Shown piece after piece: positions 8,118 through 17,158 of a DNA stretch of 64,000 nt. Source of the stretch: Plantibacter sp. VKM Ac-2880 (lineage in GTDB: Bacteria; Actinomycetota; Actinomycetes; Actinomycetales; Microbacteriaceae). The stretch spans positions 2,474,971-2,538,970 of the forward strand of contig NZ_JADKSJ010000001.1 of the NCBI RefSeq assembly GCF_015351235.1. The letters are read 5' to 3'. The notes below the pieces were generated by a model. That model ran no database searches, had not been told where the DNA came from, and worked only from the letters and a program-made list of their open reading frames with translations. A program made the translations under genes and the position numbers. The first letter of the stretch is position 1. Each line of letters begins with the position of its first letter.

Positions 8118-9190
8118 GCGTCGACGCACGGAGCACGCACCCGGCGATCGCCGGGCAGGCGCCGTCCACACGCGATCTCGTCGGCGCGGGACGCCGCGCG
8201 CGAAAGCAGCGCCGCGACCTCGTGATGGGCGTGCTCGGAACGCTCATCGTCGCCGTGTTCCTCGTCTCCCTCATGGTCGGGAACACGTTCTACACGCCGA
8301 TCGACGTCGTCCGCGTGATCCTCGGCGAGGACGTCGCCGGCGCGGGCTTCACCGTCGGCCGGCTCCGCCTCCCCCGCGCCGTCCTCGCCGTGATCGCCGG
8401 CGCCTCCTTCGGTCTCGCGGGGGTCACCTTCCAGACGATGCTCCGGAACCCGCTCGCGAGCCCCGACATCATCGGGATCAGCGCCGGATCGAGCGCCGCG
8501 GCGGCGTTCGCCATCGTCACCCTCTCGCTCGGCGCGACCGCGGTCTCGGTCTTCGCGATCGTCGTCGGCCTCGCCGTGGCCGTCCTCGTCTACCTCCTCT
8601 CGTACCGGAGCGGGGTGGCGGGGACGCGGCTCATCCTCATCGGGATCGGCATCGCGGCCATGCTCGACAGCGTCACCGCGTACATCCTGTCTCGTGCCGC
8701 GCAGTGGGACCTGCAGGAGGCGACCCGCTGGCTGACCGGGAGCCTCAACGGCACCAACTGGGCCCAGGTCGGGCCGGTCGTCGCGGCCCTGTTCGTGCTC
8801 GGACCGGTCCTCCTCGGCCAGTCGAGGAACCTCGCCGCGACCCAGCTGGGCGACGACACCGCCGCCGCCCTCGGGGTCCGGGTGGACCGCACGCGGTTGA
8901 TCGTCATCGTCGCCGCGGTCGGCCTGATCGCGTTCGCGACCGCCGCCTCCGGTCCGATCGCCTTCGTCGCGTTCCTGTCCGGCCCCATCGCCTCCCGGAT
9001 CGTCGGTCGCGGCGGCTCGATGCTCGTGCCCGCCGCCCTGGTCGGCGCGCTCCTCGTGCTCGTCGCCGACCTCGCCGGACAGTACCTGCTCGGTACCCGC
9101 TACCCGGTCGGGGTCGTGACGGGCGTTCTCGGCGCCCCGTTCCTCATCTGGCTCATCATCCGCACGAACCGTTCCGGAGGCTCGCTGTGA
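8114..9190 (+). CDS. Iron-siderophore ABC transporter permease (FecCD family), second subunit
   Basis: 358-aa membrane protein starting with GTG at 8114, overlapping the previous stop by 4 nt. Conserved blocks are RLPRAVLAVIAGASFGLAGV, TFQTMLRNPLASPDIIGI and ASGPIAFVAFLSGPIASRIVG. Residues 1-40 are cytoplasmic and basic. It pairs with the preceding permease; having two different permeases is normal for ferric-siderophore importers of the FepDG/FecCD type. Confidence 0.93.
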   Translation: MSVDARSTHPAIAGQAPSTRDLVGAGRRARKQRRDLVMGVLGTLIVAVFLVSLMVGNTFYTPIDVVRVILGEDVAGAGFTVGRLRLPRAVLAVIAGASFGLAGVTFQTMLRNPLASPDIIGISAGSSAAAAFAIVTLSLGATAVSVFAIVVGLAVAVLVYLLSYRSGVAGTRLILIGIGIAAMLDSVTAYILSRAAQWDLQEATRWLTGSLNGTNWAQVGPVVAALFVLGPVLLGQSRNLAATQLGDDTAAALGVRVDRTRLIVIVAAVGLIAFATAASGPIAFVAFLSGPIASRIVGRGGSMLVPAALVGALLVLVADLAGQYLLGTRYPVGVVTGVLGAPFLIWLIIRTNRSGGSL

Positions 9191-9245
9191 CGCGGCCCCG
9201 GGTCGATCCGACCCCCGTCTCGATCCCGCGCCCGGGAGGCACCCC

Positions 9246-10076
9246 GTGACCACCGACCATCAGCTCCTCGTCGAGCAGCTCACTCTCGGGTACGGCGACC
9301 GCACCGTCATCGAGCACTTGGACCTCGCCGTCCCACCCGGCAAGGTGACGGCCATCGTCGGCGCCAACGCCTGCGGGAAGTCGACCCTGCTCCGATCGAT
9401 GTCCCGCCTCCTCGCACCCCGCGGCGGACGGGTCGTCCTCGACGGCAAGGAGGTCCACCGCACGCCGGCCAAGCAGCTCGCGCGCACGCTCGGGCTGCTC
9501 CCGCAATCGCCGATCGCTCCGGAGGGCATCACTGTCGCCGACCTCGTCGGTCGTGGCAGGCACCCGCACCAGGGCATCCTCTCGCGGTGGAGCACGGAAG
9601 ACGACGTCGCCGTCGCCGCGGCACTCGACGCCACCGAGACGAGCGAGCTCGCCGACCGCCACGTGGACGAGCTGTCCGGCGGGCAACGCCAACGGGTGTG
9701 GATCGCGATGGCCCTCGCCCAGCAGACGGACCTGCTCCTCCTCGACGAACCGACCACCTTCCTCGACGTCAGCCACCAGATCGAGGTGCTCGACCTCCTC
9801 ACCGACCTCAACCGCTCCCGCGGCACGACGATCGTGATGGTGCTCCACGACCTCAACCTCGCGGCACGGTACGCCGACCACCTCATCGCCCTGGCCGGCG
9901 GACGCCTCCACGCGGCCGGGACACCGCACGAGGTCCTGACCGAGGCGACCGTCCGCGCCGTGTTCGGTCTCCAGAACCAGGTGATCACGGACCCCACCTC
10001 GGGGAAGCCGCTCATGCTGCCCATCGGCCGACACCACGTCACCGTCGGGCCCGGTGCGGGCGTCGACCGCGTCTAG
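9246..10076 (+). CDS. Iron-siderophore ABC transporter, ATP-binding subunit
   Basis: 276-aa cytoplasmic ATPase of the FepC/FecE type. Walker A is GANACGKST (39-47), the signature is [19 protein letters not shown], Walker B is LLLLDEPTTFLD, and the switch His lies in MVLHDLNLAARYADH. It starts with GTG, 55 nt after the second permease, with GGGAGG 5 nt before the start. It is the last gene of the uptake operon and energises import. Confidence 0.93.
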   Translation: MTTDHQLLVEQLTLGYGDRTVIEHLDLAVPPGKVTAIVGANACGKSTLLRSMSRLLAPRGGRVVLDGKEVHRTPAKQLARTLGLLPQSPIAPEGITVADLVGRGRHPHQGILSRWSTEDDVAVAAALDATETSELADRHVDELSGGQRQRVWIAMALAQQTDLLLLDEPTTFLDVSHQIEVLDLLTDLNRSRGTTIVMVLHDLNLAARYADHLIALAGGRLHAAGTPHEVLTEATVRAVFGLQNQVITDPTSGKPLMLPIGRHHVTVGPGAGVDRV

Positions 10077-10085
10077 GCTGGGCGC

Positions 10086-10271
10086 ATGGGTGAGGACGAG
10101 CGCAGGAGACGGGCGGCTGAGCAGGAGGCACGAGCGCTCCGCGCGCTCGAGGCGATCAGGAACGGCGGCGACTTGAGCAAGGAGACGCTCGACCTGTCGA
10201 ACGAGTACTCCGACTCCCTGGGCGCCCGCGTCGCAGCGTGGTTCCGCGGGGCGAGGCGCCGGAAGGACTGA
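10086..10271 (+). CDS. Small highly charged hypothetical protein
   Basis: 61 aa, rich in Arg/Glu/Ala at the N-terminus (EDERRRRAAEQEARALRALEAI, helical) with a basic C-terminal tail ending ARRRKD. No recognisable domain or membrane segment. It starts 9 nt after the ATPase stop and may be co-transcribed with the siderophore operon. Codon use (G/C in third positions) supports coding. Function unknown. Confidence 0.6.
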   Translation: MGEDERRRRAAEQEARALRALEAIRNGGDLSKETLDLSNEYSDSLGARVAAWFRGARRRKD

Positions 10272-10277
10272 CCTGGG

Positions 10278-10742
10278 TCAGTGCGCCGCGTCCGGGTGCA
10301 CCGGGTGGTGGCTCGTGATCGAGACGCGGTTGAAGGCGTTGATGACGATCGCCAACCACCTCACCGCGGCGATCTGCCCGTTCGTGAGCGTCGACAGGTC
10401 GTCGTCCGGAAGTCGCCGACGGTGCTGCACGTCCGCGATGAGGGTGACGTCCTCGGTGATCGCGAGCGCAGCCTGTTCGACGGGGCTGAAGTACGTGGTG
10501 TCCCGCCAGGCGGAGAGGATCGCCAGGCGTTCGGTGGTCTCGCCGAGCGCGATCGCGTCGGCGACGTGGATGCGCAGGCAGTAGGCGCACCCGTTGATCT
10601 GTGAGGCGCGGATCCTGACGAGTTCGATGAGGCGCTTGTCGATGCCGGCGGCGAGCGCGGCACGGCCGGCTGCACGACCGGTCTCGATGAGCGCCTGGTA
10701 GACCTCGGGTGATTCCTTGTCGAGCCAGACGTCGGCGCTCAT
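10278..10742 (-). CDS. AhpD-like carboxymuconolactone decarboxylase family protein
   Basis: 154-aa all-helical protein of the AhpD/CMD family. The redox motif CAYC (52-55) followed by H59 is seen in GCAYCLRIHVADAIALGE. Such proteins act as alkylhydroperoxidase-type reductases in the cytoplasm, with the two Cys residues cycling between thiol and disulfide. The GERNPMSAD-type leader upstream is excluded: the ATG at 10742 follows a GAGAGG ribosome site. It is convergent with the preceding small gene, with only 6 nt between them. Substrate unknown. Confidence 0.85.
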   Translation of the reverse strand: MSADVWLDKESPEVYQALIETGRAAGRAALAAGIDKRLIELVRIRASQINGCAYCLRIHVADAIALGETTERLAILSAWRDTTYFSPVEQAALAITEDVTLIADVQHRRRLPDDDLSTLTNGQIAAVRWLAIVINAFNRVSITSHHPVHPDAAH

Positions 10743-10819
10743 GGGGTTCCTCTCCTCGCTCGGCGGGCGCGGTCCCGCAGCCCCTCGGTCCAACGCTAAC
10801 GCGCACGACGGGCGGGACG

Positions 10820-11038
10820 TCACCGTGACGCGATGTCGTGCCGCGTGACGACGACGGCCCCGAGCTCCTCGTACGGCTCGAGGACCACCCGGCGGGAACC
10901 GCAGGAGGCGCACCGGAGGTACCGGAGGCGGCCCTCCGAGGTGGAGTGCGCCGACTCGGTCGTCCAGGTGTGCGGGTGTTCATCGGACAGCTCGGTGGTC
11001 GGAGCGGACGGCAGTGGTGGAGCGGCGAGGATGGTCAT
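10820..11038 (-). CDS. Small CxxC-containing hypothetical protein
   Basis: 72 aa from the ATG at 11038. The C-terminal half has LRYLRCASCGSRRVVLE, a single CxxC knuckle with nearby His residues (HPHTW), suggesting a small zinc-ribbon-like or DNA/RNA-associated protein. A longer start at 11074 would overlap the divergent CGNR gene. Third-codon GC and the conserved-looking knuckle favour a real gene, but no family could be named. Confidence 0.5.
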   Translation of the reverse strand: MTILAAPPLPSAPTTELSDEHPHTWTTESAHSTSEGRLRYLRCASCGSRRVVLEPYEELGAVVVTRHDIASR

Positions 11039-11063
11039 GCACCAACCATGATGTAATGGCATT

Positions 11064-11609
11064 ATGCATCTCAACCCTTACGGATCGTACGCGGTCCTGC
11101 TCGCCGGGTCGCTCGCGAACGACTGGCCCGACGACCGGGACGGCATCGTCGCGCGCACCCGTGAGCACGGGATGACGATGCCGTTCACCGAGGCGGTCGA
11201 CGACCATCTGCGGGTGCGCGCCGTCGTCGACGAGTGGCTTACGGTCGTGGACGCGACGGACGACCAGGCCAGGGCGGTAGCACTCAACCGGCAGATGGCC
11301 TCGGCGGCCGCATTCCCGCGGCTGACCGACCACGACGGTGAAGGCTGGCATCTCCACTACCGTGACGAGCATCAGACCCTGCCGGCGGTGCTCGCCGCCG
11401 TGATCAGCGTCGGGACGGCCCTGCACCTCACGACCCGGGGCATGCAGCGTCTCAGCCGCTGTGCCGCCGGGTCGGAACCGGGCGACACCTGTCGGAACGT
11501 CGTCGTCGACGTCACCCGCAACGGTCGGCAGCGGTACTGCTCGGTGCGGTGCGCCAACCGCTCGGGCGTGCGTCGGCACCGGGCGCGCGCAGGAGGCTCA
11601 GCCCGCTGA
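11064..11609 (+). CDS. CGNR zinc-finger transcriptional regulator (ABATE/CGNR family)
   Basis: 181-aa protein. The N-terminal part (about 5-125) resembles the stress-associated ABATE domain (MHLNPYGSYAVLLAGSLAND, repeated Asp/Glu). The C-terminal part is a CGNR-type zinc finger (CAAG, a Cys before RNVVVDVTRNGRQRYCSVRCANRSGVRRHRAR), where the usual CGNR box reads CANR. Members are predicted DNA-binding stress or antibiotic regulators. The 3' end overlaps the convergent histidine-kinase gene by 12 nt. Confidence 0.85.
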   Translation: MHLNPYGSYAVLLAGSLANDWPDDRDGIVARTREHGMTMPFTEAVDDHLRVRAVVDEWLTVVDATDDQARAVALNRQMASAAAFPRLTDHDGEGWHLHYRDEHQTLPAVLAAVISVGTALHLTTRGMQRLSRCAAGSEPGDTCRNVVVDVTRNGRQRYCSVRCANRSGVRRHRARAGGSAR

Positions 11610-12782
11610 ACGGGGGTCGGGCAGCAGGAACCAGACGCTCGCTCCCCCGAGCCCGGACTCGTCGATCTCGATCCGGCCACCGTGCGCCTCGACGATCCGC
11701 CGACAGGTCGAGAGGCCGATGCCGAGGCCGGCGACCTCACTCCCCGCCGCACGTTCCATGAGGTCGAAGACACGTTCGCGCTGCTCCGGGGCGACACCGG
11801 GACCGTTGTCCTCCACCGCGACCAGCACCCCGGCGGAGACCCGTTCGGCCTGCACCAGCACGTGCGGGACGGCCCCGTCCGCCGCACTGAACTTCACCGC
11901 GTTGGCGATCAGGTTCTGCAAGAGAGCGCGCAGCAACGTCTCATCACCGTGCACCGGTAGCGGCGTGTCGATGACGACGGTCGCGCCGGTCGCGACGATG
12001 ACCGCATCGAGGTCTTCGATCACCGAGGAGACGAGCGGCTCGAGGTCGACCCGCTCGCGCCGCGGACGGGCGCCGCCGATCCGGGCGAAGTCCAGGAGGT
12101 CCGTGATCATCACGGCCATCCGGTCGGCGGCGGACTCGGCGCGGGCGAGCGCCTTCGCCGCGTGTGGTGCGTTCGCCATTTCCGGGCTGTCCGTCGCGAG
12201 CTCGAGGAACCCGGAGACCGCCATGAGCGGGTTGCGCAGGTCGTGGCTCACCTGTCCGGCGAACTGGGCGAGCTGCTCGTTCGACTGGCCGAGCTCGTGC
12301 GTGATGCGGAGGAGCTCGAGGACGTCGACGACCTGGCGGGCCAGGAGGTCGAGCGCACGGCCGTGCTCCGGCGACAGGTCTCGGACGCGGTCGTCGAAGA
12401 TGCAGAGGGTGCCGATGGGCACCCCGTTCGGTGTGACGAGCGGGCTCGAGGCGTAGAACCGGACGTTCGCGATCTCACCGGTGACGAAGGGGTTCGCGGA
12501 GAAACGGTCGTCCTGACTGGCGTCGGACACCATCGTCTGGACCTGCTCCTGGAAGACGACGGCGCACATCGAGTCCTCGCGTGAGCAGCTCGCGGGCTCG
12601 AGACCGACCGCGGCGATCTGGTGCTGGAAGCGGTGGTCGATGATGTTGATGACGGCCTTGGGCACGCCGCACATGGTCGCCGCCAGCTGGACCAGGCTCT
12701 CGAGATCGGTCTCCGGCGGGCGGCCGACGACCTGGTACTCGGCGATCGCGGCACGCCTCGTGATGTCCTCTGCGGTGATCAC
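11598..12782 (-). CDS. GAF-domain sensor histidine kinase (orphan)
   Basis: 394-aa soluble kinase. A GAF sensor (about 24-155; MCGVPKAVINIIDHRFQHQIAAVG, SREDSMCA and the ASSPLVTPNGVPIGTLCIFD signature) precedes a HisKA/HATPase core with H180 in GQVSHDLRNPL, N box LIANAVKFSA, and lids DNGPGVAP and GLGIGLSTCRRI. No membrane helix. No response regulator is adjacent, so its partner must lie elsewhere. GAF kinases with this CSREDSMC motif often respond to light or redox state, but no chromophore can be inferred here. Confidence 0.88.
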   Translation of the reverse strand: MITAEDITRRAAIAEYQVVGRPPETDLESLVQLAATMCGVPKAVINIIDHRFQHQIAAVGLEPASCSREDSMCAVVFQEQVQTMVSDASQDDRFSANPFVTGEIANVRFYASSPLVTPNGVPIGTLCIFDDRVRDLSPEHGRALDLLARQVVDVLELLRITHELGQSNEQLAQFAGQVSHDLRNPLMAVSGFLELATDSPEMANAPHAAKALARAESAADRMAVMITDLLDFARIGGARPRRERVDLEPLVSSVIEDLDAVIVATGATVVIDTPLPVHGDETLLRALLQNLIANAVKFSAADGAVPHVLVQAERVSAGVLVAVEDNGPGVAPEQRERVFDLMERAAGSEVAGLGIGLSTCRRIVEAHGGRIEIDESGLGGASVWFLLPDPRSAG

Positions 12783-12897
12783 GCGTGCCCTCTCGTCGTC
12801 GGAACCCGGAACGACCCAATGCTACCCATTCAGGGGACACACAACCCCCAAGCGTCGTCGATCTCTCGCGGTGCCGGCCCGGCCGACGACGCGCGGG

Positions 12898-14079
12898 TCA
12901 GCCCAGCTGGAGACGTCGCCAGGCGAGCTCCGCGAGCACCGTGGCCTGGAGGTCCAGGATGCTGTCGTCGAAGACGGCCCGCTCCGAGTGGAGCGCTGGA
13001 GACCCACCCTCGGGTGCCGCACCGACGAAGACGAGCGCCCCAGGGACCTCGTCGAGCACGTAGGCGAAATCCTCGGACGCCATCGACGGGGCCTCCTGCC
13101 GGACGACCCGGTCGGCCCCGACGAGCGCGTCGAGGGTACCGAGCACGAACCGCGTCTCGGCGGGGTCGTTGACGGTGACCGGGTAGGACTCGATGAACGT
13201 CGACTCGAGGGTGCAGCCGTGGGCTTCCGCGATGGCCCGGAGGTGCTCCGGCAACTGCTCACGCACGGTCGCGAGCGTCGCCTTCGAGAGGGTGCGGATG
13301 TTCGCCTCGAGGCTGACCGCCGAGGCCAGGACGTTGCTCGCCTCCGAGTCGCTGGCGAGGCGGGTGATCGAGATGACGGCCTGATCGGTGGCCGGCAATC
13401 GACGGGCCGCGAAGGTCTGCACGGCCAGGATGAGGTGCGCGGCCACCGGCACCGGGTCGACGGCGAGATGCGGGAACGCCGCGTGACCACCCGTCCCCCG
13501 GACGGTGACGCGCAGCGCGTTGGCGCTCGCCATCATCGCGCCCTCCCGGGTGACGAGGTCGCCGCGGCGCGTGCTGGGGTCGACGTGGAGCGCGTAGGCG
13601 GCGACAGGACGATCCCCCGCGACGTCGAGGAGTCCGGCTTCGAGCATGACCCTGGCGCCCGCCTGCCCCTCCTCCCCGGGCTGGAACATGAACACCACGG
13701 TGCCGGCGAGCCGATCGCGACGGGCCACGAGGAGGCGGACCGCACCGAGGAGGCCGGTCATGTGCAGATCGTGACCGCAGGCGTGCATCGCCCCCGACGT
13801 CGCCGCGAACGGGAGCCCGGTCGCCTCGGTGACGGGCAGCCCGTCCATGTCGGCTCGGAGGAGGACGGTCGGCCCGGGGAGCTCGCCGCGCAGGACGGCG
13901 ACCACGGAGGAGAGGCAGTCCCCGGTCGTGATCTCGAGCCCGAGGTCGGCCAGCTCGCGGAGGATGATCCGCTGGGTCGCCGGCAGGTCCAGCCCGACCT
14001 CGACGGCCTGATGCAGTTCGCGCCGGACGGCCACGAGCTCCTCGAGCAGTGCGGTCGCGTCCTCCTGGAACGTCGTCAT
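12898..14079 (-). CDS. M20-family amidohydrolase (N-acyl amino acid hydrolase type)
   Basis: 393-aa metallo-amidohydrolase of the M20D/IAA-amino-acid-hydrolase group. LRADMDGLPVTE (74-85) carries the metal/base Asp residues. HACGHDLHMTGLLGAV (99-114) has the Cys and His ligands, and FQPGEEGQAGA has the catalytic/metal Glu pair. These enzymes cleave N-acyl or aryl amides in the cytoplasm. It is the last gene of a six-gene operon and overlaps the previous gene by 4 nt. In context it probably releases an acyl group from an imported conjugate (inference). Confidence 0.9.
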   Translation of the reverse strand: MTTFQEDATALLEELVAVRRELHQAVEVGLDLPATQRIILRELADLGLEITTGDCLSSVVAVLRGELPGPTVLLRADMDGLPVTEATGLPFAATSGAMHACGHDLHMTGLLGAVRLLVARRDRLAGTVVFMFQPGEEGQAGARVMLEAGLLDVAGDRPVAAYALHVDPSTRRGDLVTREGAMMASANALRVTVRGTGGHAAFPHLAVDPVPVAAHLILAVQTFAARRLPATDQAVISITRLASDSEASNVLASAVSLEANIRTLSKATLATVREQLPEHLRAIAEAHGCTLESTFIESYPVTVNDPAETRFVLGTLDALVGADRVVRQEAPSMASEDFAYVLDEVPGALVFVGAAPEGGSPALHSERAVFDDSILDLQATVLAELAWRRLQLG

Positions 14080-15689
14080 GTCCGGTCCTCCTCGTCCTCC
14101 GGCGGGCGCCGGTACACCTGCTCACCGTCGATCCACGTCTCGGCGACCCGCACGGCGGCGATCTCGTCTGAGGGAACGCTGAAGACGTCGCGGTCGAGGA
14201 CGGCGAAGCTGCCGTCATATCCGGGAGCGATCCGGCCGACGCCCTCGAGCGGCGAGAGCAGGGCGGCCCGGCCGGTGTACAGGAGCAGGGCCTGCGCGAC
14301 GCTGATCGCCTCGGCCGGGACGAAGTCGGCGCCGTTGTAGGCCTGACGTCGGACCGCGGCCTCGACGCTCAGCATGACGTCGTCCGCGCCACTCCACGCG
14401 GTCGCGGGGCGGTCGGAGGAGAGCGCGAGCGGTTCGATCGTGCGGTACAGCCGCGCGATCGGGTAGGCGTCCGGCACCTGTTCGGCGCGCAGGGCCAGCT
14501 CGTACCCGTCGTACTCGGCGAAGAAGAAGACGGTGTGGGTGGCGATCCCGAACGTCATCCGCGCGGACCGGAGTCGCTCGGCGTAGGGCTCGCTGATGAT
14601 GGTGGCGTGCTCGATCCGGACCGACGGGATCCCGTCGAGCCACGGTTCCTCGTGTTCGAAGAGGCGCGCGACGCGGTCGAGGGCGCGGTCGCCCATGGCG
14701 TGGACGGCGAGCTGGACCCCGTTGCGGCGAGCCCAAGCGCCTGCAGCGAGGACGTCCTCGTCGTCGACGAGGCGGAGTCCGTGGTCGCAGGACTCCGGGT
14801 AGGGTTCGGCGACCCAGGCGGTGCGGTTCGAGTAGGCCCCGTCGAGGACGACCTTCACCCCGCCGATGCGGACCCGACCCTCGCGGTCGTCCTCGGTCAG
14901 CTCGGCGAGCGGCGCGGACGGATCCCACCCCGGGTAGAGGGCGACCCGGGTGCGCAGGCCCTGATCAGCAGCGCTCCGGAAGGCGTCGAGCGGGTCGGTG
15001 AGCCGGTTCGACAGCAGGTCGCACACCGCCACGATCCCCCGGGAGGCGAGTTCCTCGCCGATCGCCACGAGGGAGGCGATCTGTCCCTCGCGCTCCGGGA
15101 CCGGAATGAACCGCGAGACGGCCTCGACCGCGGCGATCTCGGTGAGGACGCCGTTCGGCTCGCCGGCCGGTCCGCGCTCGAAGCGGGCGCCTGCCGGGTC
15201 GGGCGTGGCGGCCGTGATGCCCGCGAGCCTGAGCGCCGCGCTGTTGCAGACGGCGGAGTGGGCGTCGCAGCGCCAGACGAGGACGGGCCGCTCGGCGGAC
15301 ACGGCGTCGAGGTCTGCCGCCGTCGGCATGCGTCCCTCGGGGAACTTCGTGTCGTCGAAGCCGCGACCGAGGACCCACGCGCTCGCGGAGGTCAGGGTCG
15401 CCGCGTGCTCGCGGAGGCGGTCGACGAGGCCGGTGATCGACACCACGGACGGCGGGAAGCACTCGGCTGCCACGGCGGTGGCGGCCATGAGCGCCGGATG
15501 GGTGTGGCTGTCGATGAGGCCGGGCAGGACCGTCCGTCCGCCGAGGTCCACTGCGGGCTCGTTTCCGACGGCCGCCGCGTCGCCCACCCAGTCGAAGCGT
15601 CCGTCGACGATGCGGAACGCCGAGGCGAACCCCGTCTCATCGGCGCCGGTGAAGACCCGCGCGTTGGTGAACAGCTGCGACCCTCGCAT
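14076..15689 (-). CDS. YtcJ-type metal-dependent amidohydrolase
   Basis: 537-aa member of the amidohydrolase (urease-like TIM barrel) superfamily, YtcJ/Amidohydro_3 branch. Metal-binding SHTHP is at 61-65 after GRTVLPGLID; FDDTKFPEGRMPTAADLDAV, LDGAYSNRTAWVAEPY and HAMGDRALDRV are typical blocks. The C-terminal metal-site segment is ALSSDRPA. Likely hydrolyses an amide or formamide. It starts (ATG at 15689) at the last base of the upstream homologue's stop region (1-nt overlap) and overlaps the M20 gene by 4 nt. Exact substrate unknown. Confidence 0.88.
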   Translation of the reverse strand: MRGSQLFTNARVFTGADETGFASAFRIVDGRFDWVGDAAAVGNEPAVDLGGRTVLPGLIDSHTHPALMAATAVAAECFPPSVVSITGLVDRLREHAATLTSASAWVLGRGFDDTKFPEGRMPTAADLDAVSAERPVLVWRCDAHSAVCNSAALRLAGITAATPDPAGARFERGPAGEPNGVLTEIAAVEAVSRFIPVPEREGQIASLVAIGEELASRGIVAVCDLLSNRLTDPLDAFRSAADQGLRTRVALYPGWDPSAPLAELTEDDREGRVRIGGVKVVLDGAYSNRTAWVAEPYPESCDHGLRLVDDEDVLAAGAWARRNGVQLAVHAMGDRALDRVARLFEHEEPWLDGIPSVRIEHATIISEPYAERLRSARMTFGIATHTVFFFAEYDGYELALRAEQVPDAYPIARLYRTIEPLALSSDRPATAWSGADDVMLSVEAAVRRQAYNGADFVPAEAISVAQALLLYTGRAALLSPLEGVGRIAPGYDGSFAVLDRDVFSVPSDEIAAVRVAETWIDGEQVYRRPPEDEEDRT

Positions 15690-17158
15690 CAGATCGCCCG
15701 CCAGGTGAAGCGGCCGCCGAGTAGGGTCGCGGACACCGGCATCGACCGCAACCGCTCGGCGTCGGCGCTGAGCGGGTCAAGGTCGCTGATCACGAGGTCG
15801 GCGGGTTGTCCGACCGCGATCGACGTCCGCGCGCTCGCTGCGAGGGCGACGTCCATCGGGAGCCGTTGTTCGGGGTGCCAGGCGTCGCGGCCGTCGCGAC
15901 TCCTGGTCGTCGCTGCGGCGATCGCCAGCCATGGGTCCAGCGGTGAGACCGGGGCGTCGGATCCGAGCCGGAGCCCGACACCGGCACGGTGCAGCGATCC
16001 GAAGGCGAAGGCGCGACCCGTGCGGCCGTTCCAGTGGCGATCGGCGACGTCGCGGTCGTCCATCGCGTGCTCGGGCTGCACGCTCGCGATGAGTCCGAGC
16101 TCGGCGAACCGGGTGAAGTCCTGCTCGCGGACGAGCTGCGCGTGTTCGACGACGCCGCGCATCCCCAGCGCTTCGAAGGTGTCGAGGACCTCGGTGTTGG
16201 CACGATCGCCGATGGCGTGCACCGCCGCCTCGATCCCGGCGCCCCTCGCGCGCTCCAACAGCCGGCGCAGCTCGTCGATCGAGACGCTCTCGACGCCGCA
16301 GGCGTGCGGGCTCGACGGGTCGACACCCGGGTACGGGTCCCAGCACCAGGCGGTCCGCGTGTTGAGGGAACCGTCGACGACGACCTTCAGGCGGCCCATG
16401 GTGAGGAGACCGGCCGGGTCGATCGGGTCCCCGGTCCGGAGACCGGCCGCGATGACGGATTCGAGGCGGTCCGGCCAGGCGGCGGCCTCGATGCGCAGGC
16501 TCGTCGCCCCGCCGGCGATGCGTTCGGACCACTCGCCGAGGTTGTCGGTGTTCTCGAATTCGACGACCCCGACGACGCCGCGTCGGGCCGCGGCCTCGGC
16601 GGCGTCCCGATAGGCGTGGACGGCGAGCCCGGAGTGCTGGTCGATCCGTTGCAGGGCGTCGATCCACGGTGCTTCGGCGACGATACCGCTCGCATCGAGG
16701 TCCAGGCCGAGCCGGTGCGCGGCCCGGGTGTTCATCCACGCGCAGTGCAGGTCACCGCTGACGAGTATCACGGGGAGGTCCGACTCGGTGGCCTCCAGCG
16801 CGGCGAGTGTCGCCGGCTGCGTCCACAGACCGTCGCGGAAGCCGTACCCCATGAGGAACCCGTCGGTGAGCGGTGCACCGGTGTCGACCGCGCGACGGAC
16901 GGCTGCCAGGACGTCGGCGGCGCTCGCGGTGTCCGTCAGGTCGATCCGGCGCCGCTGGATCACCCACTGGGTCATGTGGACGTGGGCGTCCCACAGGCCC
17001 GGCCCGATGCTGCGACCGGCGATGTCGACGACCTCTCCGGCCGATTCGAGGGTCCCGGGCGCTCCGACCGCGGCGATGCGACCGTCGCGGATCACGAGGT
17101 CGACGGGATCCTGGCCGTACGGCCGCGCGTTCAGCAGCGTCAGTGCGGCGTCCGTCAC
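15689..17158 (-). CDS. YtcJ-type metal-dependent amidohydrolase, paralogue
   Basis: 489-aa second YtcJ-like amidohydrolase. HVH metal motif at 59-61 (GPGLWDAHVHMTQW); VVDGSLNTRTAWCWDPYPG, HAIGDRANTEVLDTFEALG and LRLGSDAPVSPLDPWLAI match the family. The GTG at 17158 is chosen because it overlaps the stop of the PaiB-like gene by 4 nt and gives the usual N-terminus (ALTLLNARPYGQDPVDLVIRDG is cut at its normal place). It lies in tandem with a diverged paralogue, so the pair may have different substrate ranges. Confidence 0.87.
   Translation of the reverse strand: MTDAALTLLNARPYGQDPVDLVIRDGRIAAVGAPGTLESAGEVVDIAGRSIGPGLWDAHVHMTQWVIQRRRIDLTDTASAADVLAAVRRAVDTGAPLTDGFLMGYGFRDGLWTQPATLAALEATESDLPVILVSGDLHCAWMNTRAAHRLGLDLDASGIVAEAPWIDALQRIDQHSGLAVHAYRDAAEAAARRGVVGVVEFENTDNLGEWSERIAGGATSLRIEAAAWPDRLESVIAAGLRTGDPIDPAGLLTMGRLKVVVDGSLNTRTAWCWDPYPGVDPSSPHACGVESVSIDELRRLLERARGAGIEAAVHAIGDRANTEVLDTFEALGMRGVVEHAQLVREQDFTRFAELGLIASVQPEHAMDDRDVADRHWNGRTGRAFAFGSLHRAGVGLRLGSDAPVSPLDPWLAIAAATTRSRDGRDAWHPEQRLPMDVALAASARTSIAVGQPADLVISDLDPLSADAERLRSMPVSATLLGGRFTWRAI

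Noticed and set aside
11598..11609. Frameshift or gene fusion where the CGNR and histidine-kinase genes overlap
   Set aside because: The genes are convergent and both end with complete C-termini; a 12-nt tail overlap is ordinary.
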